A stretch of DNA of 48,081 nucleotides from Oscillospiraceae bacterium (GTDB taxonomy: Bacteria; Bacillota; Clostridia; Oscillospirales; Oscillospiraceae), in the NCBI GenBank assembly GCA_017518225.1, contig JAFWVV010000056.1:1-48081 (forward strand), given 5' to 3'. Position 1 is the first letter of the stretch. Every line of letters starts with the position of its first letter. A program made the position numbers and the translations under genes. Under the pieces are notes generated by a model. It was not told where the DNA came from. It searched no databases and saw only the letters and a program-made list of their open reading frames with translations. Of this stretch, positions 7,463 through 16,319 are shown in pieces.

Positions 7463-8707
7463 ATGGGGAACCTGATCCGTCGTCTGCTGATGGGGCTTGG
7501 GCGTGTACTGCATGTGTTGTTTAGCCAAAAGCTTTCCCTGCGTGTCGTGGCAATTTTGCTGATCCTCGGCATTGGCTCCACATGGTGGCTGACGTCCAAC
7601 CAGTTGAAAAAATCTGTCGGCGGCGAAGCGGATTTCGACGAGGCGATGCGCTACGTCGAGATCAAGGACATCATCGAGTCAAACTTCATCAATGAGGTTG
7701 ACCGCGTGAAGCTCGGCGAATCGGCGGCTGCGGCGATGGTCAGCGGTCTGGGGGATCGATGGAGCAGCTATATGTCGGCTGACGAGTATAAGACTTTTCA
7801 GCTATCCAGCGCCAATGAGGTCTCCGGCGCGGGGATTTCGACCATCAAGCAGGGGGAGGGCTTTCAGGTGACCATGGTCAATCTGGACTCTCCGGCTGCG
7901 CGCGGCGGGCTGAACGCCGGCATGCTGATTACGGCGGTGGACGACATCGACGTGCGGAAAATGGATGCGGACGAATTTCGTACGATGATCCGCTCCCGCC
8001 TGAACGCCAAGTTTACGCTGACGGTGTCCGGACAGAAGGAGCCCTTGACGATCGACTGCTCCCGCGGCTATATCAACCCGGTTTCCTATACGATTGAGCG
8101 GACCGGCGCGGGCAATATCCGCGTGGAGAGCTTTGAAGCCGGCAGCGGCGAGGCGATGATTGACGCGTTTGAAGCCCTGCTGCATCAGAACGTCAACAAG
8201 TTTATCATCGATTTGAGAAACAATCCCGGCGGTCTGATTGACGAAATGAAGACGGCTCTGGATTATCTTCTGCCGCAGGGCGAACTGTTTGCACTTCGCG
8301 ACAAAAACGGCAAGGAAGAGATTTATCGTTCGGATAACAGTTCTCTGAAAACCGATATATGTATTCTTATCAACGAGCAAACCTTTGGCGAGGCGGAGAT
8401 TTTTGCTGCGGTGATGCAGGAACTGCGCTGGGCGACGATCATCGGTGAGCGCAGCGCAGGACGCACCCGCATTCAAGAGACGATTGAAATATCCGATGGC
8501 AGCGCGATCCGTCTGTCTACGCGCAGCTTTATGACGCCCAATCGTGTGGATATCTCACAAAACGGCGGTGTGGTGCCGGATATCATTGTCTATAATACTG
8601 TCAATGAAAATGAGGATATTGTAGAGGGGAACGGCATGGCCATCTACGCCTCCGACCCACAGCTTCGCACGGCGCTGGAGCGTTTGAGCAGCGGTTTTTC
8701 AAGTTGA
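7463..8707 (+). CDS. S41/Ctp-family protease homologue, predicted catalytically dead
   Basis: This 414-residue protein has an N-terminal membrane anchor (about 24-45), an N-terminal helical segment, a PDZ domain (about 115-195) and an S41 fold, the architecture of carboxy-terminal processing proteases. In active members the dyad is the middle Ser of SASASEI and, 25 residues later, the Lys of FGKG. Here those positions are Gly309 (QTFGEAEI) and Arg334 (SAGRTRI), and the auxiliary Asp is Glu320. Both key residues are therefore lost while the fold stays well conserved, which implies a scaffold or adaptor. Its position after ftsEX and two M23 hydrolases suggests it binds or regulates them. Confidence 0.88.
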   Translation: MGNLIRRLLMGLGRVLHVLFSQKLSLRVVAILLILGIGSTWWLTSNQLKKSVGGEADFDEAMRYVEIKDIIESNFINEVDRVKLGESAAAAMVSGLGDRWSSYMSADEYKTFQLSSANEVSGAGISTIKQGEGFQVTMVNLDSPAARGGLNAGMLITAVDDIDVRKMDADEFRTMIRSRLNAKFTLTVSGQKEPLTIDCSRGYINPVSYTIERTGAGNIRVESFEAGSGEAMIDAFEALLHQNVNKFIIDLRNNPGGLIDEMKTALDYLLPQGELFALRDKNGKEEIYRSDNSSLKTDICILINEQTFGEAEIFAAVMQELRWATIIGERSAGRTRIQETIEISDGSAIRLSTRSFMTPNRVDISQNGGVVPDIIVYNTVNENEDIVEGNGMAIYASDPQLRTALERLSSGFSS

Positions 8708-8732
8708 CAGGCGCTGCGGCGCAGGATATAAT
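8704..8732 (+). promoter_or_regulatory. consensus sigma-A promoter for greA-lysS
   Basis: TTGACA (8704-8709) and TATAAT (8727-8732) with a 17-base spacer match the consensus exactly. The -35 box contains the stop codon of the S41 gene. Confidence 0.9.
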
Positions 8733-8785
8733 AAACCAATTTGTTTCCCTTGCATTTATTTATCCAGGAAAAGGAGATTGAGAAT

Positions 8786-9274
8786 ATGGCAACTGCAGGC
8801 AGATATAAAATGAGTCAGGAGCGTCTGGAGGAGCTCAAGCAGGAGCTTCATTATTTGGAGACGGTCCGTGAAAAGGAAGTCGCTGAACTGATCAAGGAGG
8901 CGCGCAGCTTCGGCGATCTGTCGGAAAACAGCGAATACGACGAGGCAAAAACCGAGCAGGGCAAGCTCTATTCCAAAATCGCAGAGATCAAGGATTTGAT
9001 CGACAATGCCGAAATTGTTGACAATATCGAACTTGACGCGCCGAAGGACACGGTCACGCTCGGCAGCATCGTGCGTGTGCGGGACTTGGGCGACGATTTT
9101 GAGGAGAGCTATGAGATTGTCGGCTCGCAGGAGGCCAATCCCAAGCTCCACCGTATTTCCGACGACTCGCCGCTTGGCCGTGGTCTGCACGGTCATCGCG
9201 CCGGAGAGATCGTCTCCGTGCTTACTCCGGCCGGAGAGCTGAAATTTGAAATCATTTCATTGGAAAACCGTTGA
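8786..9274 (+). CDS. greA: transcription elongation factor GreA
   Basis: GreA binds RNA polymerase through its secondary channel and stimulates cleavage of backtracked RNA. The 162-residue protein has the N-terminal coiled coil with the acidic tip [13 protein letters not shown] and the C-terminal FKBP-like domain ending [13 protein letters not shown]. The length is normal. The ATG at 8786 follows AAAGGAG; an earlier in-frame start at 8741 has no site and would overlap the leader. A consensus promoter precedes it, and lysS follows after 20 bases, a pairing often seen in Firmicutes. Confidence 0.96.
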   Translation: MATAGRYKMSQERLEELKQELHYLETVREKEVAELIKEARSFGDLSENSEYDEAKTEQGKLYSKIAEIKDLIDNAEIVDNIELDAPKDTVTLGSIVRVRDLGDDFEESYEIVGSQEANPKLHRISDDSPLGRGLHGHRAGEIVSVLTPAGELKFEIISLENR

Positions 9275-9294
9275 GAGAGAAAAAGAGGATTAGC

Positions 9295-11241
9295 ATGAGT
9301 GAATCAAATAACCGACAGACAGAGAACGCGCAGGAGCTGTCTGAAATCCTGCAGATTCGCAGGGACAAGCTGAAGGCGCTGCAGCAGGAGGGGAAGGACC
9401 CCTTTGAAATTACCAAATATGAGATCAGCCATCACAGCAGCGAGGTGCTTGCGCAGTATGAGGCCCTGGAAGGACAGACGGTCTCCGTGGCTGGACGCAT
9501 GATGGTCAAGCGCGTGATGGGCAAGGCGTCCTTTGTCAAGCTTCTGGATCGTGAAGGACAAATTCAGTGCTATGTCGCCCGCGATTCCCTCGGGGAGGAG
9601 GCTTACGCCGCCTTTAAGAAAATGGATATTGGCGATATTCTCGGCGTGAAGGGCTACGTGTTCCAGACCAAGACCGGGGAGACCTCCATCCATGCGACGG
9701 AGATTACACTGCTCACAAAGTCGCTCAAGCCTCTTCCGGAGAAGTTTCACGGTTTGACCGACGTGGATACCCGTTACCGCCAGCGCTATGTGGATCTCAT
9801 CGCCAACCCCGAGGTGCGTGATACTTTCATCAAGCGATCCCGTATTATCAGAGAGATACGCCGTTTTCTGGACGATCGCGGCTTTATGGAGGTTGAGACC
9901 CCCATGCTCGTGTCCAACGCCGGCGGCGCTGCGGCGCGCCCCTTTGAGACGCACTTTAACGCGCTCGACGAGGACGTGCGCCTGCGGATTTCGCTGGAGC
10001 TCTATCTCAAGCGTCTGATCGTCGGCGGGCTGGAAAAGGTCTACGAGATCGGCAGAGTATTCCGCAACGAGGGCGTGGATACCCGGCACAATCCCGAGTT
10101 TACGCTGATGGAGCTGTATCAGGCCTATACCGATTACCACGGCATGATGGATCTGACCGAGGACATGTTCCGCCATCTGGCGCAGGTTGTATGCGGCACG
10201 ACGACGGTGAGCTATCAGGGAACGGAGATCGACCTCGGCAAGCCCTTTGAGCGGCTGACCATGAACGATGCGATCAAGAGATACAGCGGCGTGGACTTTG
10301 ACGCGGTCAAGACCGACGAAGAAGCCAAGGCGATCGCGCGTGAGCGCGGCGTCGCCTACGAGGAGCGCCACAAGCGCGGCGATATCATCAACCTTTTCTT
10401 CGAGCATTATTGTGAAGAAAAGCTGATCCAGCCGGTATTCATCATGGATCACCCCATCGAGATCAGCCCGTTGACCAAGCGCAAGCCCTCCGACCCCACA
10501 AAGGTCGAGCGCTTTGAGCTGTTTATCTACGGGCGCGAGATGTGCAATGCCTACAGCGAACTCAACGACCCCATTGACCAGCGCGAGCGCTTCAAGGCGC
10601 AGGAGGAGATGCTGGCCAAGGGCGACGAGGAAGCCAACACCACCGACGAGGACTTCCTCAATGCGCTGGAGATCGGCATGCCGCCCACGGGCGGCATCGG
10701 CTACGGCATCGACCGACTGGTCATGCTGCTGACCGACTCCGCCTCCATCCGCGACGTCCTGCTGTTTCCGACCCTGAAGAATCAGGGCGCGGCGAAGAAC
10801 GAGGCGAACAACGCCGCCCAGGCTGCGGCAAAGGAAGAGACGGCGACCGTTGAAGATATGCCGATCGATTTCTCCAAGGTCGAGATCGAACCGCTTTTTG
10901 CCGATTTTGTCGATTTTGAGACCTTCTCCAGGAGCGACTTCCGCGCGGTCAAGGTGCTGGCCTGCGAGGCTGTGAAAAAGTCCAAGAAGCTTTTGAAGTT
11001 TACGCTGGACGACGGCAGCGGCACGGAGCGCGTGATCCTCAGCGGCATCCACGAGTACTACGAGCCGGAAGAGCTCGTCGGCAAGACCTGCGTGGCGATC
11101 ACGAATCTGCCGCCGCGCCCGATGATGGGCATTGAGAGCTGCGGTATGCTGATCTCCGCCGTGCACCACGAGGACGGCGCGGAAAAGCTGCATCTGCTGA
11201 TGATCGATCCGCATATCCCGGCCGGCGCGAAGATGTATTGA
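9295..11241 (+). CDS. lysS: lysyl-tRNA synthetase (class II) with C-terminal tRNA-binding domain
   Basis: The first roughly 500 residues are a class II LysRS: an OB-fold anticodon-binding domain ([16 protein letters not shown]), motif 1 ([19 protein letters not shown]), motif 2 ([17 protein letters not shown]) and motif 3 ([14 protein letters not shown]). After an Ala/Glu-rich linker comes an extra domain of about 110 residues (about 540-648) that resembles the MetRS-C/Trbp111 tRNA-binding fold ([42 protein letters not shown]). That makes the protein about 150 residues longer than ordinary LysRS. The ATG at 9295 follows AGAGGAT. It is co-transcribed with greA. Confidence 0.95.
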   Translation: MSESNNRQTENAQELSEILQIRRDKLKALQQEGKDPFEITKYEISHHSSEVLAQYEALEGQTVSVAGRMMVKRVMGKASFVKLLDREGQIQCYVARDSLGEEAYAAFKKMDIGDILGVKGYVFQTKTGETSIHATEITLLTKSLKPLPEKFHGLTDVDTRYRQRYVDLIANPEVRDTFIKRSRIIREIRRFLDDRGFMEVETPMLVSNAGGAAARPFETHFNALDEDVRLRISLELYLKRLIVGGLEKVYEIGRVFRNEGVDTRHNPEFTLMELYQAYTDYHGMMDLTEDMFRHLAQVVCGTTTVSYQGTEIDLGKPFERLTMNDAIKRYSGVDFDAVKTDEEAKAIARERGVAYEERHKRGDIINLFFEHYCEEKLIQPVFIMDHPIEISPLTKRKPSDPTKVERFELFIYGREMCNAYSELNDPIDQRERFKAQEEMLAKGDEEANTTDEDFLNALEIGMPPTGGIGYGIDRLVMLLTDSASIRDVLLFPTLKNQGAAKNEANNAAQAAAKEETATVEDMPIDFSKVEIEPLFADFVDFETFSRSDFRAVKVLACEAVKKSKKLLKFTLDDGSGTERVILSGIHEYYEPEELVGKTCVAITNLPPRPMMGIESCGMLISAVHHEDGAEKLHLLMIDPHIPAGAKMY

Positions 11242-11284
11242 GTGCGAGCAGCTCGGAAAAAGCTGTGATAGAAGGAGTATTGGA

Positions 11285-11653
11285 TTGAAAAAAAGAGATA
11301 CCTTGTTGCTTGTCGGAGCAGCACTGATCGTGTTTGGGTTGTTTATGTTTTTTAAAACCACAAGGATCTCATCCTGGGGGGTTTACCGGGTCGGCCGCAA
11401 TATTTCGACCGGCGGGATCCTGATCGCACTAACGCTGTTTGATCTGGTTTTGCTTGTTGCAACGAGACACAAGGCGACGAAGATCCTGCTGCCGATTTTG
11501 ATTTCGATGATTGTACTATCCATCATTATGGGAACCCAACTTTATTATCACGGCACGCTGCTGGATCTGTTCCTGATCCTGGTTCCGGCGGCTGTCGGCG
11601 CGGGGCTTCTGCTGCGTGCGCTGCTGCTCAAACCGGAGAAGACAAACGAATAA
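11285..11653 (+). CDS. small four-helix membrane protein
   Basis: An unrecognised protein of 122 residues with four predicted membrane helices (about 6-24, 43-58, 66-84, 90-110) and short basic loops. The start is TTG at 11285, placed seven bases after the strong site AGAAGGAG. It lies 43 bases after lysS and ends at a terminator, so it is probably the last gene of the greA-lysS transcript. No functional motif is visible. Confidence 0.7.
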   Translation: MKKRDTLLLVGAALIVFGLFMFFKTTRISSWGVYRVGRNISTGGILIALTLFDLVLLVATRHKATKILLPILISMIVLSIIMGTQLYYHGTLLDLFLILVPAAVGAGLLLRALLLKPEKTNE

Positions 11654-11657
11654 AGCT

Positions 11658-11694
11658 ACACGGCGCGATGTCCCGAAAAGGACGCGCGCCGTGT
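11658..11694 (+). terminator. terminator after the greA-lysS operon
   Basis: ACACGGCGCG (11658-11667) pairs with CGCGCCGTGT (11685-11694); an inner GTCC/GGAC stem extends it. TTTCCTG follows. Confidence 0.8.
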
Positions 11695-11777
11695 TTCCTG
11701 TTGCCGCAAACGCGGGAAGATCCGGTCAAAAAAATGACGTTAAGATATTAAAAATCATGCAATTGCGCTGAGATGTA

Positions 11778-11806
11778 TGGAAATATACGCCGTTGTGTGC
11801 TATAAT
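11778..11806 (+). promoter_or_regulatory. promoter with extended -10 for the DUF4012 gene
   Basis: TGC-TATAAT (11798-11806) is a perfect extended -10. A weak -35 (TGGAAA, 11778-11783) sits 17 bases upstream. The start codon is 31 bases downstream. Confidence 0.7.
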
Positions 11807-11836
11807 ATACAAAAACTATACGCAAAGGAGTGTGCC

Positions 11837-13732
11837 ATGAGCGACCAAGAAAAACGTGATACGCTTGATGAGATCAAGCTTCTGACGGATAAACAAGCGC
11901 CTCACCATGGCCGACACGAGACGCCGTCGATGGGCGACGAAGAAAAAGGCCGGGGAAAAACGGGCGGGAAAAAAAAGAATAAGAAGCGCGGAAAGTGCAC
12001 GCGCGCGGTTTTGATCGCCGTCTGCGTCTTGATCCTGGCGTTTCTATTTGGCGGTTTGCAGCTTACACGCGGAATGCGCGCCAGTGTTTCCGCGCTTAAA
12101 ACCGATGCAAAGACGGTGATCAGCGCCGTCAAGGCGGAGAATGCGGATCAGGCGGAAACGGCGTTGCAGAGGATGGCAAAGCACACGGAGGAGCTTCAAA
12201 GCAGTTTGGATACGCCGTTATGGCGCCTGATGAGAAAGATTCCCGGTTTGCGGCGCGAGGCGGTTTCTGCAAGGCGGCTGGCAGAACTGACGGAACAAGT
12301 GAATACGCGTCTGCTGCAACCCTATATGCCGCTGATGCGCGAGTATCCGATTTCATCGCTCAAAACGGAGGATGGAGGAACAAATGCGGCGATGCTGCGC
12401 GCCTATCTTGATTTTTTGCAAGCGCATATGACGGATATCCGCGACATGAACGACGTGCTTGCCGGGGTCGATTTCGGCCTCCTCGGCAATATTGGCAAAA
12501 TCAACACGACCATCGACAGCGTCAAAGAACTGATGAGCGCTGTGATCGAGGTGGAAACCTATCTCCCACTGGCGAAAGCTTTCTTGGGGGAGGGCGAGGA
12601 TCGCCTGTACGTTTTTGCCGCGCAGAATTCCGCGGAGATCCGCGCATCCGGCGGATTTCCGGGCTCCGTCGGAACCATTCGCATCAAGGATGGCGTTCTG
12701 CAGCTCGGCGACTTCCAGCCGGTCAATCAAGTGTTGCAGTTTCACGGCTCATGGGAGGCGCAGATTACCAGCACGGAAAACGTGATTTTTGCCGGATGGC
12801 TGAACGAGCCTCGAGATGCCGACTATTGCCCGGATTTTGAACGTGTTGCGCAAATTTGGGCAATCGCCTACAAGGATAAAAACGGAGAGCGGGTGGACGG
12901 TGTTTTGTCCTCGACGCCCGTCATCATCCAAAGGCTGCTGGGTATTCTCGGTGAAATTGAACTGTCGGACGGCACGGTGCTCAACGGAGAAAACGCAACA
13001 AAGGCGCTGGAGTACGATATGTATTACCGCTACTTTCCCGCCGGGAGCGACCGCCATGAGGGTAACCGGATGACGGATGCGCTGTTTGCGGAGACGGCGG
13101 AGAAAACCATGGAAAAGCTCAATGGGATCAAGGATCCAAAGCATGCCGGCGCGCTTTTGCGCTTGCTGCGCGATGGCGCAGCCGATCGAACGCTGATGCT
13201 GTGGTTCACTGATGAGCAGGAGCAGGAGCTCGTGCGTGCATTGGGACTGGACTGCGGATTGAACCGGGAACCGGATAAGCCGGAGGCGGGCATCTATTTC
13301 AGCTTGAGCAACCCCGGACGCATGGGCTGGTTTTTGGATATGGATGCGCAGAAGCAGCTGCTGGAAACGCACGAAGACGGCTCGAAAACCTATGAGATCA
13401 CGCTGCGCATGGCAAACGTCATCACGACGGAGGAGCTGAACGCAGGCTCGTCCTATATTACCGGCGTACAGATTCGCGGGTGCGTGGGCGGCTTTCTGCA
13501 TCTGTTTGCCCCGGCGGGCGGAACGATCAGCGATATAGAGTGTTCGGATACGAATGTCCGTTTTGAACGGCAGAACTATCATGAACTGGAGCTGCAATAT
13601 CATTTGGGCATTCGCCTGTATCAGGATGATGTGCTGACATTTCGCTATACGGTCACAACGGCGCCGGGCGAGCAGGAAGACTTGCGCTTCAGCATGACGC
13701 CGACGCTCCAAAACTATCGGAACGTGGAATGA
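11837..13732 (+). CDS. DUF4012 membrane-anchored extracellular protein
   Basis: The 631-residue protein has a very basic cytoplasmic tail (about 25-48), one membrane helix (about 50-72) and a large exported domain. The segment FAAQNSAEIRASGGFPGS is the hallmark of DUF4012 proteins, which often occur beside surface-polysaccharide genes and LytR-CpsA-Psr enzymes; their biochemical role is unknown. The ATG at 11837 follows AAAGGAG. It has its own promoter and terminator just ahead of the glycan locus, so a cell-surface role in glycan attachment or assembly is a reasonable inference, not shown by motif. Confidence 0.85.
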   Translation: MSDQEKRDTLDEIKLLTDKQAPHHGRHETPSMGDEEKGRGKTGGKKKNKKRGKCTRAVLIAVCVLILAFLFGGLQLTRGMRASVSALKTDAKTVISAVKAENADQAETALQRMAKHTEELQSSLDTPLWRLMRKIPGLRREAVSARRLAELTEQVNTRLLQPYMPLMREYPISSLKTEDGGTNAAMLRAYLDFLQAHMTDIRDMNDVLAGVDFGLLGNIGKINTTIDSVKELMSAVIEVETYLPLAKAFLGEGEDRLYVFAAQNSAEIRASGGFPGSVGTIRIKDGVLQLGDFQPVNQVLQFHGSWEAQITSTENVIFAGWLNEPRDADYCPDFERVAQIWAIAYKDKNGERVDGVLSSTPVIIQRLLGILGEIELSDGTVLNGENATKALEYDMYYRYFPAGSDRHEGNRMTDALFAETAEKTMEKLNGIKDPKHAGALLRLLRDGAADRTLMLWFTDEQEQELVRALGLDCGLNREPDKPEAGIYFSLSNPGRMGWFLDMDAQKQLLETHEDGSKTYEITLRMANVITTEELNAGSSYITGVQIRGCVGGFLHLFAPAGGTISDIECSDTNVRFERQNYHELELQYHLGIRLYQDDVLTFRYTVTTAPGEQEDLRFSMTPTLQNYRNVE

Positions 13733-13746
13733 AAGGAGAAAAACAG

Positions 13747-13789
13747 GCACAAAATCGCTGCTTTTTTTGCGGCGGTTTTGTGCGTTTTC
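13747..13789 (+). terminator. terminator after the DUF4012 gene
   Basis: GCACAAAATCGC (13747-13758) pairs with GCGGTTTTGTGC (13772-13783) with one G-T wobble; the loop holds seven T and GTTTTCTT follows. Confidence 0.85.
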
Positions 13790-13846
13790 TTGAAAAAACA
13801 GCCAAAAAAGGAAAGAGTTTTTGTGCTTGAAAATCTGCTCGTGGTG

Positions 13847-13875
13847 TTGCTTTTTTTTTTGAGATGTGGTATATG
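13847..13875 (+). promoter_or_regulatory. candidate promoter with a T10 spacer tract for the PglF-like gene
   Basis: TTGCTT (13847-13852) and TATATG (13870-13875) are 17 bases apart, and a run of ten T (13851-13860) starts at the end of the -35 box and fills part of the spacer. Length change in such a run would alter promoter spacing. Confidence 0.45.
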
Positions 13876-13920
13876 TATGGCAACGACAATAAGCTTATCT
13901 GCAAAGGATTTGGATAAAAA

Positions 13921-16086
13921 ATGATAGATAGAAAATTCCTGAATCTAAAGGATTGGGGAAAAAAGCACGGGCGCGTGGAGCATTGGCGCGTGATTGGCGC
14001 TTTCTTGATTCTTTATGATATGATTGCGGTCAACGCGGCGTTTTTTTTGGCGCTTTGGCTGCGCTATGATTTCCAATTTAACGACATCAAGCAGGTTTTT
14101 CTGCAGAGCTTTTATCGCTTTTCGCCTTACTATACCGGGATTTGCATTCTGGTATTCTTCCTGCTGCATTTGTATCAGAGTGTGTGGCGTTTTGCCAGCT
14201 TCCGCGAGTTGGAGCGGATCGTCATCGCAACGCTGATTACGGGCGCCATTCAGGTTGGAGGGACGTTGCTGTTTGTTCACCGGATGCCGATTTCGTATTA
14301 TGTCATTGGCATCATACTCCAATTTGTGCTTGTAACGTCGGTTCGCTTCTTGTACCGCTTCGGGCTGCTGCTCAAAGCCTCCATCAAGAAAATGTCTGAG
14401 GAGATGGCGACAAAGGTCATGCTGATCGGCGCGGGCAATGCCGGTCAGCTTCTGATGAGAGATATTGCGGCCAATGCTGAGGGCAGGGAAAAGGTCTGCT
14501 GTATCATTGACGACAATCCGAACAAATGGCATCGCTACATTGACGGCGTGCCCATTGTCGGTGGTCGCGAGGATATTCTGCTCAACGTAAAAAAATACTC
14601 CGTTAAAAAGATTTACTTTGCGATTCCCACTGCCTCGCCAGCAGATACCCGCGATATTCTGAACATCTGCAACGAGACGGAATGCGAATTGAAGATTCTG
14701 CCCGGCATCCATCAGATGGCGCAGGATCAGGTTTCCCTGAACGCGATGAAGGATGTGGCCATCGAGGATCTGCTGGGGCGCGAGCCCATCCAGACCGATA
14801 TGGCTGAAATTTCCGAGTTCCTTAAGGGGAAAACGATTTTGGTCACGGGCGGCGGCGGCTCCATCGGCAGCGAGCTGTGCCGGCAGATTGCCGCCAACGA
14901 TCCGAAGCGGCTGATTATTTTTGACATCTACGAGAATAACGCCTATGCCATCCAGTTGGAGCTGAAAGAAAAGTATCCCGATTTGGATCTGGTGACGCTG
15001 ATCGGCTCGGTGCGCGACAGTCTTCGTCTGGATCAGATTTTTGCCGAGTACCGTCCGGACGTCGTTTACCATGCTGCGGCGCACAAGCACGTGCCTTTGA
15101 TGGAATACAGCCCCTGTGAGGCGATCAAAAACAACGCCATCGGTACATACAAAACCGCCTACGCTGCCATGAAATACGGCGTGAAGCGCTTTGTGCTGAT
15201 CAGCACCGATAAGGCGGTCAACCCCACGAATATCATGGGCGCGTCCAAGCGACTGTGTGAGATGGTGGTGCAGTCTTTTGACCGGCTGGTGCGGGAAAAG
15301 CGCGCCAACGAGATACCGCCGCTGTTTACTCATCATACGGACGAGCACGATAGAATCCCGCAGGAGCGCGTCCCGGTTGACGCCTGTACGGAATTTGTGG
15401 CGGTTCGTTTCGGCAACGTGCTGGGCAGCAACGGCTCGGTCGTGCCGGTGTTCAAGCGCCAGATTGAGCGTGGCGGCCCGGTTACGGTGACGCACCCGGA
15501 TATCATCCGCTATTTTATGACGGTACCTGAAGCGGTCGGCCTTGTGCTGCAGGCAGGAACTTACGCGCACGGCGGGGAGATTTTTGTGCTCGATATGGGC
15601 AGCCCTGTCAAGATTGACACGCTGGCGCGCAACCTGATCAAGCTGTCCGGTTTTCGCCCGGATGAGGATATCAAGATCGAGTATACGGGTCTTCGTCCCG
15701 GCGAGAAGCTGTATGAAGAAAAGCTGATGGCCGAAGAGGGCATGAAGAAAACCAAAAATGAGCGCATCCACATCGGCAGTCCCATTCCCTTTGACGAGGA
15801 CGAGTTTTTGCGGTCCATGGAGCGGCTGATGGCGGTGGCCTATGCCAACCGAGAGCAGGACATCCGCACGGTTGTCGCTGGCATGGTCTCGACCTATCAC
15901 CCCGCGGGCGAGCACGGCAACGACAAAAAGGACGATAAATATGAGGAACTGGCCGTACAGATGCTGGCGTGTACGGCGGGAAAAACGGTGGAAGGACAGT
16001 CGACGCCGGGCGCTGATGAGGATGTCGCGGCAGCAGCAGATGCGCTGTCTGAAACTGTGGAAGCGGCGGTTGCTGTTGTCACCTAA
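13921..16086 (+). CDS. membrane nucleotide-sugar 4,6-dehydratase (PglF/CapD/FlaA1-type)
   Basis: This 721-residue protein has four membrane helices at the N-terminus (about 22-130), a CoA-binding-like Rossmann domain (VMLIGAGNAGQLL, about 163-280) and a second SDR domain with ILVTGGGGSIGSELC and the catalytic-region motif STDKAVNPTNIMGASKR. These are the features of enzymes converting UDP-GlcNAc to its 4-keto-6-deoxy form, the first step towards bacillosamine-type amino sugars. The C-terminal 55-60 residues form an Ala/Val/Glu-rich tail beyond the usual end. A run of eight T (14041-14048) lies in the first helix. An aminotransferase and a PglC-like gene follow, consistent with that pathway. 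Confidence 0.92.
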   Translation: MIDRKFLNLKDWGKKHGRVEHWRVIGAFLILYDMIAVNAAFFLALWLRYDFQFNDIKQVFLQSFYRFSPYYTGICILVFFLLHLYQSVWRFASFRELERIVIATLITGAIQVGGTLLFVHRMPISYYVIGIILQFVLVTSVRFLYRFGLLLKASIKKMSEEMATKVMLIGAGNAGQLLMRDIAANAEGREKVCCIIDDNPNKWHRYIDGVPIVGGREDILLNVKKYSVKKIYFAIPTASPADTRDILNICNETECELKILPGIHQMAQDQVSLNAMKDVAIEDLLGREPIQTDMAEISEFLKGKTILVTGGGGSIGSELCRQIAANDPKRLIIFDIYENNAYAIQLELKEKYPDLDLVTLIGSVRDSLRLDQIFAEYRPDVVYHAAAHKHVPLMEYSPCEAIKNNAIGTYKTAYAAMKYGVKRFVLISTDKAVNPTNIMGASKRLCEMVVQSFDRLVREKRANEIPPLFTHHTDEHDRIPQERVPVDACTEFVAVRFGNVLGSNGSVVPVFKRQIERGGPVTVTHPDIIRYFMTVPEAVGLVLQAGTYAHGGEIFVLDMGSPVKIDTLARNLIKLSGFRPDEDIKIEYTGLRPGEKLYEEKLMAEEGMKKTKNERIHIGSPIPFDEDEFLRSMERLMAVAYANREQDIRTVVAGMVSTYHPAGEHGNDKKDDKYEELAVQMLACTAGKTVEGQSTPGADEDVAAAADALSETVEAAVAVVT

Positions 16087-16104
16087 GCGACGGAAAACAG
16101 ATAT

Positions 16105-16137
16105 AAAGGAGCGGAGAATTTACATCTCTGCTCCTTT
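16105..16137 (+). terminator. terminator after the PglF-like gene
   Basis: AAAGGAGCGGAGA (16105-16117) pairs with TCTCTGCTCCTTT (16125-16137) with one wobble around a 7-base loop. The U-tract is short, so some read-through is possible. Confidence 0.7.
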
Positions 16138-16196
16138 GTGTTTGCGGACAAATGAGCCGCGGAGGCTTAAAATGCTGGTAAATATCATAGCTTATA

Positions 16197-16225
16197 TTGC
16201 TTTTTTGTTATATGCGTGATAAAAT
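16197..16225 (+). promoter_or_regulatory. promoter for the aminotransferase-led glycan operon
   Basis: TTGCTT (16197-16202), 17 bases, then TGA-TAAAAT (16217-16225), an extended -10, all in AT-rich DNA. It is the last recognisable promoter before a long run of closely spaced plus-strand genes. Confidence 0.6.
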
Positions 16226-16319
16226 ATATTAGATTAGGCACATGATGGAAACAGCTCTTTAGCATAGAAAAAAGAATGATCACAGGGCTGTTGACCGACA
16301 ATCAAGGATGTGAACAACA

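Noticed and set aside
7463-8707. Possibility that the S41 gene is a decaying pseudogene
   Set aside because: The frame is intact, PDZ and core motifs are conserved and it is followed by a clean promoter; only the catalytic residues are changed.
9304-11361. Minus-strand open frame of 685 codons opposite lysS
   Set aside because: Antisense of a clearly conserved synthetase; high GC third positions keep the opposite strand open.
13945-15915. Minus-strand open frame of 656 codons opposite the PglF-like gene
   Set aside because: Shadow of a conserved enzyme gene; no recognisable domain and no start site.
15842-16219. Plus-strand frame overlapping the 3' end of the PglF-like gene
   Set aside because: Arg/Met/Trp-rich out-of-frame translation of a conserved gene, running through its terminator.
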